The notes: generated by a model not told the origin, from the sequence alone. Positions 1 to 8,385 are shown, counted from the first letter of the stretch. The stretch: 64,000 bases of DNA from Ferruginibacter sp. (GCA_028288705.1 JAQBNH010000019.1:124001-188000); one strand, 5' to 3'. Translations and numbers: made by a program.

Positions 1-2
1 CC

Positions 3-272
3 AAACACCTGAAGATGAAAGAAGGCAGTTTTATCGAGCAATATTTACAACTCGACCATGAAGGCGATTATGTGCTGAAAACGAAGCCCTGTGCTTTTTT
101 AGGCGCAGATAATTATTGCAGTATTTATGAGGTGCGTCCATCAGACTGCAGCCGTTTCCCATACACTGATGAGGACGTGATATTAAAAAGGCCCGATCTT
201 ACCTTAAAGAATTCCACCTTTTGCCCGATCACTTATTTTGTCTTGGACCGATTATCGGCAGATCTAAAATAA
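3..272 (+). CDS. YkgJ-family cysteine-cluster protein, 3' part
   Basis: The reading frame is open to the left edge, so the gene begins outside the window; 89 residues are visible. The visible part carries spaced cysteines (KPCAFL, then NYCSIYEVRPSDC, then TFCP), the pattern of the YkgJ/Fli B-like CxxxxC cluster family, whose members are thought to bind zinc or an iron-sulfur cluster. The RPxxC segment is the most typical block of that family. An internal methionine at base 15 is probably not the start because the frame continues upstream without a break. The gene ends one base before the convergent hydrolase gene. The molecular role of the family is not established. Confidence 0.75.
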   Translation, partial: KHLKMKEGSFIEQYLQLDHEGDYVLKTKPCAFLGADNYCSIYEVRPSDCSRFPYTDEDVILKRPDLTLKNSTFCPITYFVLDRLSADLK

Positions 273-1169
273 TCAGGAAGTCAGCTCCAGGTAAGCAGCC
301 GTCAGCGGGCGTTCAATGCCGTCGCCTTTCCATTCAGGCGAACCGGGAATTGTTGTAGCTTTCAGAATTTCCTGCTGTGTTTTTCCTGCTTTGATTTCAG
401 CAGCTGTAAAGGCCAGTAAATTTCCTAAATAGTCACGGAAGGCGAGCAGGTCCGGCGCTTTCAAAATCACATCATAACCGGTTCCTGCGTGGCCGCTGAT
501 ATAGGTCGTTTTCTTCTTGAATTTTTTCGTGGTCTTTTCTAATACGGTGATCCAGCTGGAGATACTTGCGCCGGCAGTTTTGTCGATGAACGGATGGCGG
601 CGGTTAAACACCAGATCACCCATGTGCACGATCTTTTCATCTTTAAACGAAACCACGCTATCACCATTTGTATGCCCGGCACCAAAATAATTCAGGCAAA
701 TAGTTTCGCCACCGATCTTCTCACACCAAACATCTTTGTACGTCTGATCAGGATATAATTGTTTGTCTTCTTTTTTATCTTTCCTCGCGGTGAGTTCCTG
801 GTTTTCCTTGCTGTTCTCGTGGGCCAGTACATGCGGCACCAATCCTTTAAAAGCAATATTGCCGGCTGTATGATCGCCATGATGATGTGTGTTGATCAAT
901 AAACGAAAGGGCGTTGTAGTTTTCTTTTTTAATTCATCGATCAGGTGAGCAGCAGAATCTGGGAACTGGGCGTCAACGATAATCGCACCTTCCTTGTTCA
1001 ACATAAATAAGATCGTTCCGCCTTTCTCCGTAAATATCCCGATGTCTTTTGTCAGCATACGGATATTGTACGCGGGATCTGCTAAAAAAGACGCCAGCGT
1101 TTTTGTATTTAAAAAGGCCAGGGCACTTAACGTGAGTCCTGTATTGCGGAGAAAAGATCTGCGTTGCAT
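273..1169 (-). CDS. MBL-fold metallo-hydrolase with twin-arginine signal
   Basis: This 298-residue protein has the metallo-beta-lactamase fold. The metal ligands are readable: H95, H97, D99 and H100 in THHHGDH, H166 in GAGHTNGD, D185 in HMGDLVF and H227 in ISGHAG. The N-terminus has RRSFLR followed by a hydrophobic stretch, which looks like a Tat signal (Sec cannot be excluded), so the enzyme is probably exported already folded with its zinc. Within the fold it resembles the secreted hydrolases sometimes called SoxH- or quinoprotein-relay-type rather than class B beta-lactamases; the substrate is unknown. It is last in a leftward gene chain, 50 bases after the MFS exporter gene, and abuts the convergent YkgJ-type gene with no gap. 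Confidence 0.85.
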   Translation of the reverse strand: MQRRSFLRNTGLTLSALAFLNTKTLASFLADPAYNIRMLTKDIGIFTEKGGTILFMLNKEGAIIVDAQFPDSAAHLIDELKKKTTTPFRLLINTHHHGDHTAGNIAFKGLVPHVLAHENSKENQELTARKDKKEDKQLYPDQTYKDVWCEKIGGETICLNYFGAGHTNGDSVVSFKDEKIVHMGDLVFNRRHPFIDKTAGASISSWITVLEKTTKKFKKKTTYISGHAGTGYDVILKAPDLLAFRDYLGNLLAFTAAEIKAGKTQQEILKATTIPGSPEWKGDGIERPLTAAYLELTS

Positions 1170-1219
1170 AAAAAAGATTTAGACGATTAAGTTACTGAAT
1201 CGCGACTAACGTGCCAACA

Positions 1220-2437
1220 TTAATATTCTATTTTTCGCAGGTTGGGAAACTTGAACCAGGTTCCGGCAACGACCAACACCGACATCACACCGCCAAAAAT
1301 CACTGCCGGTAGAGTGCCTAATAAACGGGAGGTAACCCCGCTTTCAAACTGGCCGAGTTCATTTGAAGAATTAATAAAGATCATATTGATCGACGACACG
1401 CGCCCACGTAACTCATCTGGTGTGTGTAATTGAGAAATCGTTCCGCGTACCACTACGCTGATACCATCGAAAAAGCCTGCTCCTGCAAGGGCCAGAAAAC
1501 TCAGCCAGTACACTTTTGAAAAACCAAACAGGATGATAAACAAACCGAAGCCTGCAACGGCCAACAACATTTTCAACCCCTGTTGTTTTTTCATTGGCAT
1601 CATCAATAAAAGGAGGATACTCACGAGGCTGCCGATATCCATGGCCGCGTTTAAAAAACCGTAACCAATGGGTCCGGTATGTAAAATGTGTTCAGCCACT
1701 TCCGGGATAAAGGCTACAGCTCCACCAAACAGCACTGCAAAAAGATCCAGGGATATTACACCCAGCAACGTTTTATTATTCCACACAAAGGAGAAACCGT
1801 ATTTGATGGCCTGCACTGTTGTTTCTTTTCTTTCTGTTGGAACCGGTGGTTTCGGTTTTAGCTGTATGGCAAAAACGCCGGCAATAATGATCAGTGCCGC
1901 GCTGACAAAATATGCATTTGAAATGCCGGCCAGCGCGATCAGTAATCCACCTGTGGCATGGCCGGCGATAGACGAAGTGAGGTAAGTTGATGAATTAATA
2001 GAAATGGCTTTTTGCAGTTTATCTCGCGGCACGATGGCAGCAATCATGCTATTGGCAGCCGGTTGCGCAAAAGAACGGATAATGCCCGTAGCAAAAACTA
2101 CCCCGAGGATGACGCCCACTTTTGTGCCGGCTGTTTCGTTCAACTGCGGCAGACTGATCACTGCGAGGCAAATTGCACAGAGAAGATAAAAGGCATAACT
2201 CCAGACGAGAATATTTTTTTTATTATGTGTATCAATGTAATGACCGGCGTACAGTGCCGTTGCAACCGCGGGGAGAAATTCTGTAAGTCCCGCAATCCCC
2301 ACCATGTACGTGTTCGCGAGGTGAAAAACCTGGTAGATCACGATCGTGGAAATCATCCGCAGGCCGAGGGTATAGAATAAACGTGCCGTAACAAAATTCC
2401 AAAACTCTTTCGGCAGGTATTGATTGAGTCGCATCAT
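1220..2437 (-). CDS. MFS transporter (MFS_3 / EntS-like)
   Basis: A 405-residue protein with about twelve hydrophobic segments and the layout of the MFS_3 group, which contains the enterobactin exporter EntS and many uncharacterised drug or metabolite exporters. The N-terminal half has the loop GHYIDTHNKKNILV, a variant of the MFS motif A loop between helices 2 and 3, and the C-terminal half has DELRGRVSSINMI, the matching loop seen in this group. The substrate cannot be read from the sequence. Two consecutive ATG codons occur at the start; either may be used. It starts 3 bases after the deoxynucleoside kinase stop, and it also has its own TAnnTTTG element inside the kinase gene end, so it may be expressed from both. 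Confidence 0.85.
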   Translation of the reverse strand: MMRLNQYLPKEFWNFVTARLFYTLGLRMISTIVIYQVFHLANTYMVGIAGLTEFLPAVATALYAGHYIDTHNKKNILVWSYAFYLLCAICLAVISLPQLNETAGTKVGVILGVVFATGIIRSFAQPAANSMIAAIVPRDKLQKAISINSSTYLTSSIAGHATGGLLIALAGISNAYFVSAALIIIAGVFAIQLKPKPPVPTERKETTVQAIKYGFSFVWNNKTLLGVISLDLFAVLFGGAVAFIPEVAEHILHTGPIGYGFLNAAMDIGSLVSILLLLMMPMKKQQGLKMLLAVAGFGLFIILFGFSKVYWLSFLALAGAGFFDGISVVVRGTISQLHTPDELRGRVSSINMIFINSSNELGQFESGVTSRLLGTLPAVIFGGVMSVLVVAGTWFKFPNLRKIEY

Positions 2438-2440
2438 ATA

Positions 2441-3073
2441 TCAGGGCAAAGTTAAGTAATGTTGCCCATGCCCGTAATCCTTGTCGAGGGCATCGGTAAT
2501 TACCTTTAAATGTGCTTCATTACCTAAGAAGTCTGCATTGTTGGCGTCCACAAACAATGTTTTAATATTATGTTGTTTGATGTACTGCGTATAAGTTTCC
2601 TGTAAGGAGAAAAGATAATCGTTTGGGATGCCGAGTTCGTATTCGCGGTTTCTTTTTTTGATGTTTTCCTGCAATTTGTTTACCGGCGTATGAAGATAAA
2701 TCAGCAGATCAGGTTGAACGATTTGCGGGTTGATGATATCAAACAACTTTTGGTAAAGGCGGAATTCTTCATCGGGCAAATTCACTTTTGCAAACAACAA
2801 ACATTTGGTAAAAAGATAATCAGAGATGGTGATATTTTGAAACATATCTTTTGTCTGCAAGAGATCTTTCAATTGTTTGTAACGCTCAGCCATGAAAAAC
2901 AGTTCCAGCGGGAAAGCATATTGTTCAGGGCTTTCGTAAAATTTGGGTAGGAAAGGGTTATCGGCAAACTCTTCAAGGATCAAACGCGCATTATAATGTT
3001 TGCTTAAGATATTCGCCAGCGTGGTCTTGCCGGCACCAATATTTCCTTCAATAGTAACGAAATTGTATTTCAT
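2441..3073 (-). CDS. Deoxynucleoside kinase (dAK/dGK type)
   Basis: This 210-residue protein is a full-length member of the dNK family, which phosphorylates deoxyadenosine, deoxyguanosine or related nucleosides with ATP in nucleotide salvage. The P-loop GNIGAGKTT spans residues 10-18. LEEFADNPF and the later ISDYLF segment correspond to the substrate-binding glutamate region and to the DRS-like position, here in the DYL form usual for bacterial dAK/dGK. FMAERYKQL fits the conserved ExxR region. It lies 37 bases downstream of folK and 3 bases upstream of the MFS gene. Which deoxynucleoside is preferred cannot be told from sequence. Confidence 0.9.
   Translation of the reverse strand: MKYNFVTIEGNIGAGKTTLANILSKHYNARLILEEFADNPFLPKFYESPEQYAFPLELFFMAERYKQLKDLLQTKDMFQNITISDYLFTKCLLFAKVNLPDEEFRLYQKLFDIINPQIVQPDLLIYLHTPVNKLQENIKKRNREYELGIPNDYLFSLQETYTQYIKQHNIKTLFVDANNADFLGNEAHLKVITDALDKDYGHGQHYLTLP
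2447..2454 (-). promoter_or_regulatory. Predicted -7 promoter element for the MFS gene
   Basis: Read on the minus strand this is TAACTTTG, an exact match to the Bacteroidota -7 consensus TAnnTTTG. It lies about 10 bases ahead of the ATG pair of the MFS exporter, inside the last codons of the kinase gene, so any transcript would have a very short leader. No clear -33 TTG was found. Confidence 0.45.
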
Positions 3074-3110
3074 GCGGGCTGCAAAATAAGTTGAAACCTG
3101 CGGAGCACCA

Positions 3111-3593
3111 TCAAATTTTTTTCACATCCAGTTGATCGGTGCATTTTTCCAGCAACTCACTGTTTGTCTCCAGTAAAACAGGGTGCACGTAATCGGGAGA
3201 AATTTCTACCAGCGGCACTAAAGCAAACCTTCGTTCTGCGATTGCAGGATGTGGGATGGTTAGGTTCGGCTGATGAATCACTTCCCCGTTAAAATATAAA
3301 ATATCAATATCTATTATCCTTGCAGCATTTTTTTGCGTACGCACCCGGCCCAGTTGATGTTCGATCGCGAGCAGTTTTGCCAATAGTGCCTCCGCAGACA
3401 GTGATGTTTGTAGCAACAACACCTGGTTTAGAAAATCGGGCTGATCTTGATCGCCCCATGCGGCTGTTTGGTATAAACAACTTTCGCGACTGATCGTTCC
3501 CGCAGCATCAGCGATAAATTTCCTGGCGAATGCGAGATTTTTTTCCGGGTTGCCCAGGTTTCCACCTAATAATAAATATGCGCGGTTCATCAT
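3111..3593 (-). CDS. folK: 2-amino-4-hydroxy-6-hydroxymethyldihydropteridine diphosphokinase
   Basis: FolK transfers pyrophosphate from ATP to 6-hydroxymethyl-7,8-dihydropterin, the step before dihydropteroate synthase in folate synthesis. The 160 residues match the normal length. The N-terminal LLLGGNLGNPEKNL, the magnesium-binding RIIDIDILYF and the signature IPHPAIAERRFALVPL are all present. Its ATG overlaps the stop codon of the RES toxin gene (ATGATGA), so translation is probably coupled to the toxin-antitoxin operon, which is an unusual setting for an essential folate gene. Other folate genes are not adjacent; folC is about 39 kb away in the window. Confidence 0.95.
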   Translation of the reverse strand: MMNRAYLLLGGNLGNPEKNLAFARKFIADAAGTISRESCLYQTAAWGDQDQPDFLNQVLLLQTSLSAEALLAKLLAIEHQLGRVRTQKNAARIIDIDILYFNGEVIHQPNLTIPHPAIAERRFALVPLVEISPDYVHPVLLETNSELLEKCTDQLDVKKI

Positions 3594-4045
3594 ATAACGA
3601 AAAGTCTTTTATCTGTCCGGAATGCTTGTATCGACTGAATTTTCACTTTCTTAAAATCGACATGAGAAGGATTCACAAGGAAATTCGCTTCTTCCAAAAT
3701 TACGGCAGAGGGCACTTTCAACAACAACGCTTCCTGAGACCGTATAAATTCGTCACCGATAAACCTCGTGTATTCATAATCTTCTACCCAGTTTTTTTTC
3801 ATTTTTGCTGCGCTGATCTCTTTTACCAATGCCGTGTCGGGGACGGAAATATGTAAGAGGTCCAATTCAATGCTAAAATCTTTGAATTGCGTATGCACCA
3901 GCATTTCCAACACAGCCAGCGAGATATGTTCTGCGGCATACAGCATTGCGGTGCCGCGGGAGTTCCATCGCGCGCCATTCATTTTTGCACCCGTGCCCGA
4001 AAGATCCTTGCTGAAAGCTGTATTGGTAATGCGATGAATGATCAT
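3590..4045 (-). CDS. RES-domain toxin (NAD+-degrading family)
   Basis: This 151-residue protein is a RES-domain protein. The family is named for conserved Arg, Glu and Ser residues; here R5 in IIHRIT, the glutamate in SLAVLEMLVH and the serine in VPSAVI fit these positions, and GARWNSRG and FLVNPSHVDF are further family blocks. Characterised RES toxins (for example MbcT and ParT) act on NAD+ or ADP-ribosylate a target; NAD+ phosphorolysis or hydrolysis is the likely activity here by family. Its ATG overlaps the antitoxin stop codon (ATGA), and its own stop overlaps the folK start. The order antitoxin first, toxin second is standard for Xre-RES loci. Confidence 0.9.
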   Translation of the reverse strand: MIIHRITNTAFSKDLSGTGAKMNGARWNSRGTAMLYAAEHISLAVLEMLVHTQFKDFSIELDLLHISVPDTALVKEISAAKMKKNWVEDYEYTRFIGDEFIRSQEALLLKVPSAVILEEANFLVNPSHVDFKKVKIQSIQAFRTDKRLFVI

Positions 4046-4500
4046 GCGAAATTGCCGTGTTGAATTCGGCCCAGTTGCGTTAGGATTTTATTGATGCCAT
4101 CGTAGCTTGTAAGCGACTGCAGGGAAAGGTTTCCTTCCAGCATGAAGGGCTCACGCTTTAGCCAGTTATAAAAATTATCCAGTTTGCCAAAGGTTTGTTT
4201 TCCTTCCTGTAAAACCTTTGCAATCTGCTGCGCACGTTCGGCATTGATCGGTGCGAATACTGCATTTGTTTTTGCATAACGCTGTAAAGTTCGCTCGCTT
4301 AAATGCAGCATCGCTGCCCATTCCTGCTGGGTGAATGGTGTTTTATCTGCCAGTTTTTTAAAATCGGCATAGCTGTATTCTTTTGTAAGCGGCATCACTT
4401 TCAGTTGCTTATAATAAGCAGTTAGTGGCTCTTCAAAAACTGCAGGCAATTCTTTTTGCTTTAGCGCTGCTTTTTTCTTTGCTGTAACGGGCTTTTTCAT
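4042..4500 (-). CDS. Xre/MbcA/ParS-type antitoxin (DUF2384)
   Basis: A 152-residue antitoxin partner of the RES toxin. It has a lysine- and alanine-rich N-terminus, a helix-turn-helix of the Xre type around FTQQEWAAMLHLSERTLQRY, and a C-terminal toxin-binding DUF2384 domain (LDNFYNWLKREPFMLEG and following residues). The frame is open further upstream to base 4575, but I chose the ATG at 4500 because a pair of identical operator-like sites and a promoter-like element lie between 4507 and 4538, which would otherwise be coding. Antitoxins of this type repress their own operon together with the toxin, which here would also control folK and the genes behind it. Confidence 0.88.
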   Translation of the reverse strand: MKKPVTAKKKAALKQKELPAVFEEPLTAYYKQLKVMPLTKEYSYADFKKLADKTPFTQQEWAAMLHLSERTLQRYAKTNAVFAPINAERAQQIAKVLQEGKQTFGKLDNFYNWLKREPFMLEGNLSLQSLTSYDGINKILTQLGRIQHGNFA

Positions 4501-4506
4501 ACTACC

Positions 4507-4538
4507 GACATTTGTCATACTAAGGTACGACATTTGTC
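4507..4538 (-). promoter_or_regulatory. Paired operator and promoter of the toxin-antitoxin operon
   Basis: The ten-base word GACATTTGTC occurs at 4507-4516 and again at 4529-4538, 22 bases apart, about two helix turns. Each has palindromic arms GACA/TGTC. On the minus strand TACCTTAG at 4527-4520, one base off the TAnnTTTG -7 consensus, sits exactly between them. The layout fits autorepression by the Xre antitoxin. Confidence 0.6.
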
Positions 4539-4575
4539 CGGTAATTTGAAATCCGCCGCATATCTTTTTTTGCAA

Positions 4576-4583
4576 TAGATTTG
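4576..4583 (+). promoter_or_regulatory. Predicted -7 promoter element for the ABC permease gene
   Basis: TAGATTTG matches TAnnTTTG exactly, 21 bases ahead of the ATG at 4605. It overlaps an alternative TTG start at 4581, which argues for the later ATG. It is divergent from the toxin-antitoxin promoter. Confidence 0.5.
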
Positions 4584-4604
4584 CTCTCCAAAGCCAACTA
4601 CACG

Positions 4605-5717
4605 ATGAATAAATACAGCCAGTTCCGGGCCATGTGGGCGATTACCAAGGCGAGCCTGCGGTCAATTATGCGTAGCCCGTCGGCCGTGATCTTCAGTTTT
4701 GTTTTTCCATTCATATTTATCCTTGTCTTCGGTTTTATTGGTAACAGCGGTGGGCGCCAGTCTTATCGTGTGGTGCTGGAACCAGGTGCAGATACAAGTA
4801 ACGCGATTTACACCTCCTTAAAACAAACAGAGTCGGTGAAGTTCGTCAGCTACCCGAATGAAGCAGCCCTGGCCGATGCCATGCAAAAAGGAAGAGTGTC
4901 CGGGATCATCAATATCATAAAAACACCTGGAGCGGCTACACCATATAGTATCCAAATGAGGAGTACGACTTCGAGTAATGACAAATGGCCGCAATTGAAA
5001 AGTTTGCTCGAGAGCAAGATCAACGAGGTTAATGGCCAGTTGTTTAAAGACCGGCCATCCTACGCCGCTTTCAACTTTGATTACACAAAAGACATTAAAG
5101 AAATCAGGCAATACAAAACGATCGATTTTATTTTGCCGGGTCAACTCGGCTTTTCGTTGTTGAGTTCCGGTGTATTTGGTGTGGCGTTCATGTTTTTCAA
5201 TCTGCGCAACATGCTGGTATTAAAACGTTTTTTCGCTACGCCGATCAGCCGCACTTTCATCATTTTGGGAGAAGGCCTTTCGCGGGTAATTTTCCAGATG
5301 ATCACAGCAGTTGTTATTATCCTGGCCGGATATTATTTCTTCGGCTTCACGTTAATTCACGGGTTTGAAACATTGCTGGAAATGCTGGTGCTGAGTTTTA
5401 TCGGGCTCGTTATTTTTATGGGCTTTGGGTTTATCGTCAGCGGACTTGCTAAAAGCGATAGCACGATCCCGCCCTTTGCCAACCTGATCACTATGCCACA
5501 ATTCTTACTGGGTGGAACATTTTTCTCTATAGATAATTTCCCAAAATGGCTGCAGCCGATCTCAAAGGCGATGCCATTAACGCACCTGAATACTGCTATG
5601 CGCGCCGTGGCTTTCGAAGGCCAGAATCTTTGGGATGTCCGCTCAGAGATTGGAATTTTATTAGTGTGGGGTGTGGTCGTCTACTTCGTTGCCGTAAAGG
5701 TTTTTAAATGGGAATAA
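4605..5717 (+). CDS. ABC-2 type transporter permease
   Basis: This 370-residue membrane protein has the DrrB/ABC-2 permease layout: one N-terminal transmembrane helix (FSFVFPFIFILVFGF), a large extracytoplasmic domain of about 150 residues, then five hydrophobic segments in the C-terminal half. The LGGTFFSIDNFPKWLQ segment before the last helices is typical of ABC-2 exporters. It would need an ATPase, and none is adjacent; the only ABC-2 style ATPase in the window is at 39662-40423, on the same strand but 34 kb away. The SRPBCC gene follows after 4 bases and may be co-transcribed. The transported compound is unknown. Confidence 0.85.
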   Translation: MNKYSQFRAMWAITKASLRSIMRSPSAVIFSFVFPFIFILVFGFIGNSGGRQSYRVVLEPGADTSNAIYTSLKQTESVKFVSYPNEAALADAMQKGRVSGIINIIKTPGAATPYSIQMRSTTSSNDKWPQLKSLLESKINEVNGQLFKDRPSYAAFNFDYTKDIKEIRQYKTIDFILPGQLGFSLLSSGVFGVAFMFFNLRNMLVLKRFFATPISRTFIILGEGLSRVIFQMITAVVIILAGYYFFGFTLIHGFETLLEMLVLSFIGLVIFMGFGFIVSGLAKSDSTIPPFANLITMPQFLLGGTFFSIDNFPKWLQPISKAMPLTHLNTAMRAVAFEGQNLWDVRSEIGILLVWGVVVYFVAVKVFKWE

Positions 5718-5721
5718 AATT

Positions 5722-6252
5722 ATGAATATGAAAATGCTGAAAGGATTTCTCGTCGCATTGATTGGGTTATTTATCGTAATTACGCTGTTGTCTTTGCTGA
5801 TTCCTTCCAAAGTGCTTACTGTAAAAGGTATTCCGGTTTATGCTCCGAAAGAGAAAGTAGTAGCAGCGTTGGCTGATCTCCGCAACTGGAAGAACTGGCA
5901 TCCGGTTTTTATGAACGATAGCAGTATCAAATTCAGCGAACCATCGTCAGGGGTAAATGCCTTTGCTGAATGGAACTCCGGAAATAAAACTAATCGTTTC
6001 AACATTACTTCGGTTGGTCCAAACGAAATAAGGATCGCATTAAAGCGTGCGGGCGAAAATGACGTAGAAAATGTACTGACGATTCTTCCGCTGGAAAGCA
6101 GCAACGGCTTCCAGGTGGAATGGAAGGCGCTCACAAAATTAAAGTGGTATCCCTGGGAGAAATTTGCCGGCATCTTTGTCGACAAGATCACAGGTCCCGG
6201 TTATGAAACGGCACTCAACAGCCTTAAAGAATATCTGGAAAAACGACCTTAA
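5722..6252 (+). CDS. Membrane-anchored SRPBCC-family protein
   Basis: A 176-residue protein with an N-terminal transmembrane anchor (residues about 7-27) followed by a domain of the SRPBCC/polyketide-cyclase type, a helix-grip fold that binds hydrophobic ligands. The block APKEKVVAALADLRNWKNW, where the conserved W sits, is the usual opening of this fold, and GPGYETALNSLKEYLE matches the C-terminal helix. No catalytic residues can be assigned. It follows the ABC permease by 4 bases. Its end overlaps the convergent anmK gene by 4 bases. Function unknown; lipid or small-molecule binding at the membrane is only an inference. Confidence 0.7.
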   Translation: MNMKMLKGFLVALIGLFIVITLLSLLIPSKVLTVKGIPVYAPKEKVVAALADLRNWKNWHPVFMNDSSIKFSEPSSGVNAFAEWNSGNKTNRFNITSVGPNEIRIALKRAGENDVENVLTILPLESSNGFQVEWKALTKLKWYPWEKFAGIFVDKITGPGYETALNSLKEYLEKRP

Positions 6253-7445
6253 TAAGGAAAGGAGATTTTACCCATACTGATCGCCGGAAAACAATCGCCG
6301 GCTGCGGCAAATACCCGCGGATCACCTGCTACTGCCTCGTTTGCAAGAATGGCAAACAGGATTGCTTCCTTTGCATCCGGATTGATATCCTTCTCAGAGC
6401 TGGATAAAATTTTCATTCCAGGCAATAACACGCGCAGGTTTTTCATCAACAAAGGATTGTGCATGCCCCCGCCACTAACGTAAATAATACCCGCCTCCGT
6501 TGCAAATGGTTTTATCGCCGCTGCGATGGAAGACGCGGTAAGTTTATTTAAAGTGGCCATTACATTTTCTACGCTGATATTTTCTTTTCCCGATTTTTGA
6601 ATAGCACTTTGCAGCCAGACCAAATTGAACAATTCAGGTCCCGTGGTTTTTGGAAACTCCCTTGCGAAGAAGTCGTCTCCTGCTAACGACTGCAGCAAGT
6701 CATCGTCAGCAACTCCGGATTGGCCAATCTGCGCATCTTTGTCAAAAGTTTCACCGGCAAAATGTTGTTGCATCCAGGCGTCCATCAGTGTATTCCCCGG
6801 CCCGATATCAGTACTGAACATTTGTTTCGTTTTAGTATTCGCGGGAATAAAACTAAAGTTGGCAATTCCGCCGATATTTAAGAGAATCACATCTTTTTCC
6901 GCATCCTTAAACAACAAATAATCGCCGTAAGCTGCTAACGGCGCACCTTCACCACCAGCCGCCAAATGTTTTTGCCTGAAATCGCTGATGCAGATAACTC
7001 CGGTTTTTACAGAAAGATGGTCGCCGTCGCCGATCTGCAATGTTGCGTTTCCAAACTTTTCTAACCCATGTAAATGCTTCGGCGCATGATAAATTGTTTG
7101 TCCGTGGCTGGCAATCAAATCAATCATATGTGGATCAATATTCCATTGTTCTAAGCTGTCGTTGATCATTTTCGCATGTTGCTCCGCGATCCACTCATTT
7201 AATAAACACAACCTTTGCAGCGACACGGTTTCTTTAGAAAAAATGCTGCGAACCTCCTTCTTAAAATCTACTGAGTAAGCGATCGTTACAAAATGTACTA
7301 ACCTCAGTGAGGTCGACATCCCCGAACCTTCTATATCACACAAGGCGATGTCCAGTCCATCAAGGGATGTACCGCTCATTAACCCAATGATCCGCCGGGA
7401 TTTTTTTTCCGCGATCTCTGCGAGCTTACTAATATTTCTATTCAT
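6249..7445 (-). CDS. anmK: Anhydro-N-acetylmuramic acid kinase
   Basis: AnmK cleaves and phosphorylates 1,6-anhydro-MurNAc from recycled peptidoglycan to MurNAc-6-phosphate. The 398 residues show the family signature LMSGTSLDGLDIALCDI near the N-terminus, DFRQKHLAAGGEGAPLAAYG, LLNIGGIANFSF, DIGPGNTLMDAW and YVSGGGMHNPLL, in the expected order for the hexokinase-actin fold. There is an extra N-terminal stretch of about 18 polar residues before the first strand, so an internal start is possible but no later ATG is obvious before the signature. The gene overlaps the end of queG by 8 bases and probably shares its transcript. Confidence 0.95.
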   Translation of the reverse strand: MNRNISKLAEIAEKKSRRIIGLMSGTSLDGLDIALCDIEGSGMSTSLRLVHFVTIAYSVDFKKEVRSIFSKETVSLQRLCLLNEWIAEQHAKMINDSLEQWNIDPHMIDLIASHGQTIYHAPKHLHGLEKFGNATLQIGDGDHLSVKTGVICISDFRQKHLAAGGEGAPLAAYGDYLLFKDAEKDVILLNIGGIANFSFIPANTKTKQMFSTDIGPGNTLMDAWMQQHFAGETFDKDAQIGQSGVADDDLLQSLAGDDFFAREFPKTTGPELFNLVWLQSAIQKSGKENISVENVMATLNKLTASSIAAAIKPFATEAGIIYVSGGGMHNPLLMKNLRVLLPGMKILSSSEKDINPDAKEAILFAILANEAVAGDPRVFAAAGDCFPAISMGKISFPY

Positions 7446-8385
7446 GTTTGAGGAATTGCAGGTTACGTTTGATGCCGCTGAACTTTGTTCGTTTCAGTGG
7501 CGAATCTTTAAAAATAATCTTGAATTGCTCTTCCGTGAGATCCTCCCAATCCTGCTTTGAGAAATTGAGGATCGCGGGAATCGGCTCAAATGCCTGCTCC
7601 GGCGTCGCTTTAGCAAAACGATTCCACGGACAAACATCCTGGCAGGTATCGCAGCCGAAAAGCCAGTCGTCGAATTGCCCCTTCATTTTTTCCGGCAACA
7701 ATGCATCTTTTAGTTCGATCGTAAAGTAGGAAATGCATTTACTGCCGTCCACCACTTTATCCGGTAGGATAGCGTCTGTCGGGCAACTGTCGATGCAACG
7801 CGTGCAGGTGCCGCAATAGTCTTTTACCAACGCATCATCATAGTCCAGTTCAACATCTACAATGAGTGAGGCAATAAAATAAAAAGAACCTTTTTCTTTG
7901 TTGATCAAATTGCCGTTTTTCCCGATCCATCCCAGTCCGGAGCGTTGCGCCCAACTTCGTTCCAGCACCGGCGCACTGTCTACAAAACCACGCCCTTGAA
8001 TATCACCGATCTCCATTTTTAATTGTTGAAAAAAGTTGTTCAGCTTCGCGCGAATTATTTCGTGGTAATCTTTTCCATAGGCATATTTGGCCACTTTAGG
8101 CTTGTCATCACCGGGTAGATCTGGCAACTTAGTTTGCTGTGGAAAATAATTCATCAACAGTGTAATCACAGATTTTGCGCCAGGTACCAGTTTAGTAGGA
8201 TCAACACGCAAGTCGAAATAATTTTGCATGTAACCCATCTTTCCATGCATGCCTTTATTCAACCATTTTTCGAGGCGGCGCGCATCATCATCCAGAAATT
8301 GCGCTTTGGCAATTCCGCAAAAATCAAAGCCAAGCGCTGCTGCTTTTTGCCTGATAAAAAAAGTATGAGCAGCCCGCTTGTCCAT
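7438..8385 (-). CDS. queG: Epoxyqueuosine reductase
   Basis: QueG reduces epoxyqueuosine to queuosine in the wobble position of tRNAs for Asp, Asn, His and Tyr, using cobalamin and two 4Fe-4S clusters. The cluster cysteines are visible: C191, C194, C197 and C201 in CGTCTRCIDSC, then C217, C245, C248 and C252 (CDTCQDVCPWN). FVDSAPVLER contains the catalytic aspartate D136, and RSGLGWIGKNG is a family block. The 315-residue length is of the short QueG form without the C-terminal HEAT repeats. The ATG overlaps the stop of the upstream small membrane protein gene (TGATG), so the two are coupled. Confidence 0.95.
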   Translation of the reverse strand: MDKRAAHTFFIRQKAAALGFDFCGIAKAQFLDDDARRLEKWLNKGMHGKMGYMQNYFDLRVDPTKLVPGAKSVITLLMNYFPQQTKLPDLPGDDKPKVAKYAYGKDYHEIIRAKLNNFFQQLKMEIGDIQGRGFVDSAPVLERSWAQRSGLGWIGKNGNLINKEKGSFYFIASLIVDVELDYDDALVKDYCGTCTRCIDSCPTDAILPDKVVDGSKCISYFTIELKDALLPEKMKGQFDDWLFGCDTCQDVCPWNRFAKATPEQAFEPIPAILNFSKQDWEDLTEEQFKIIFKDSPLKRTKFSGIKRNLQFLKHE

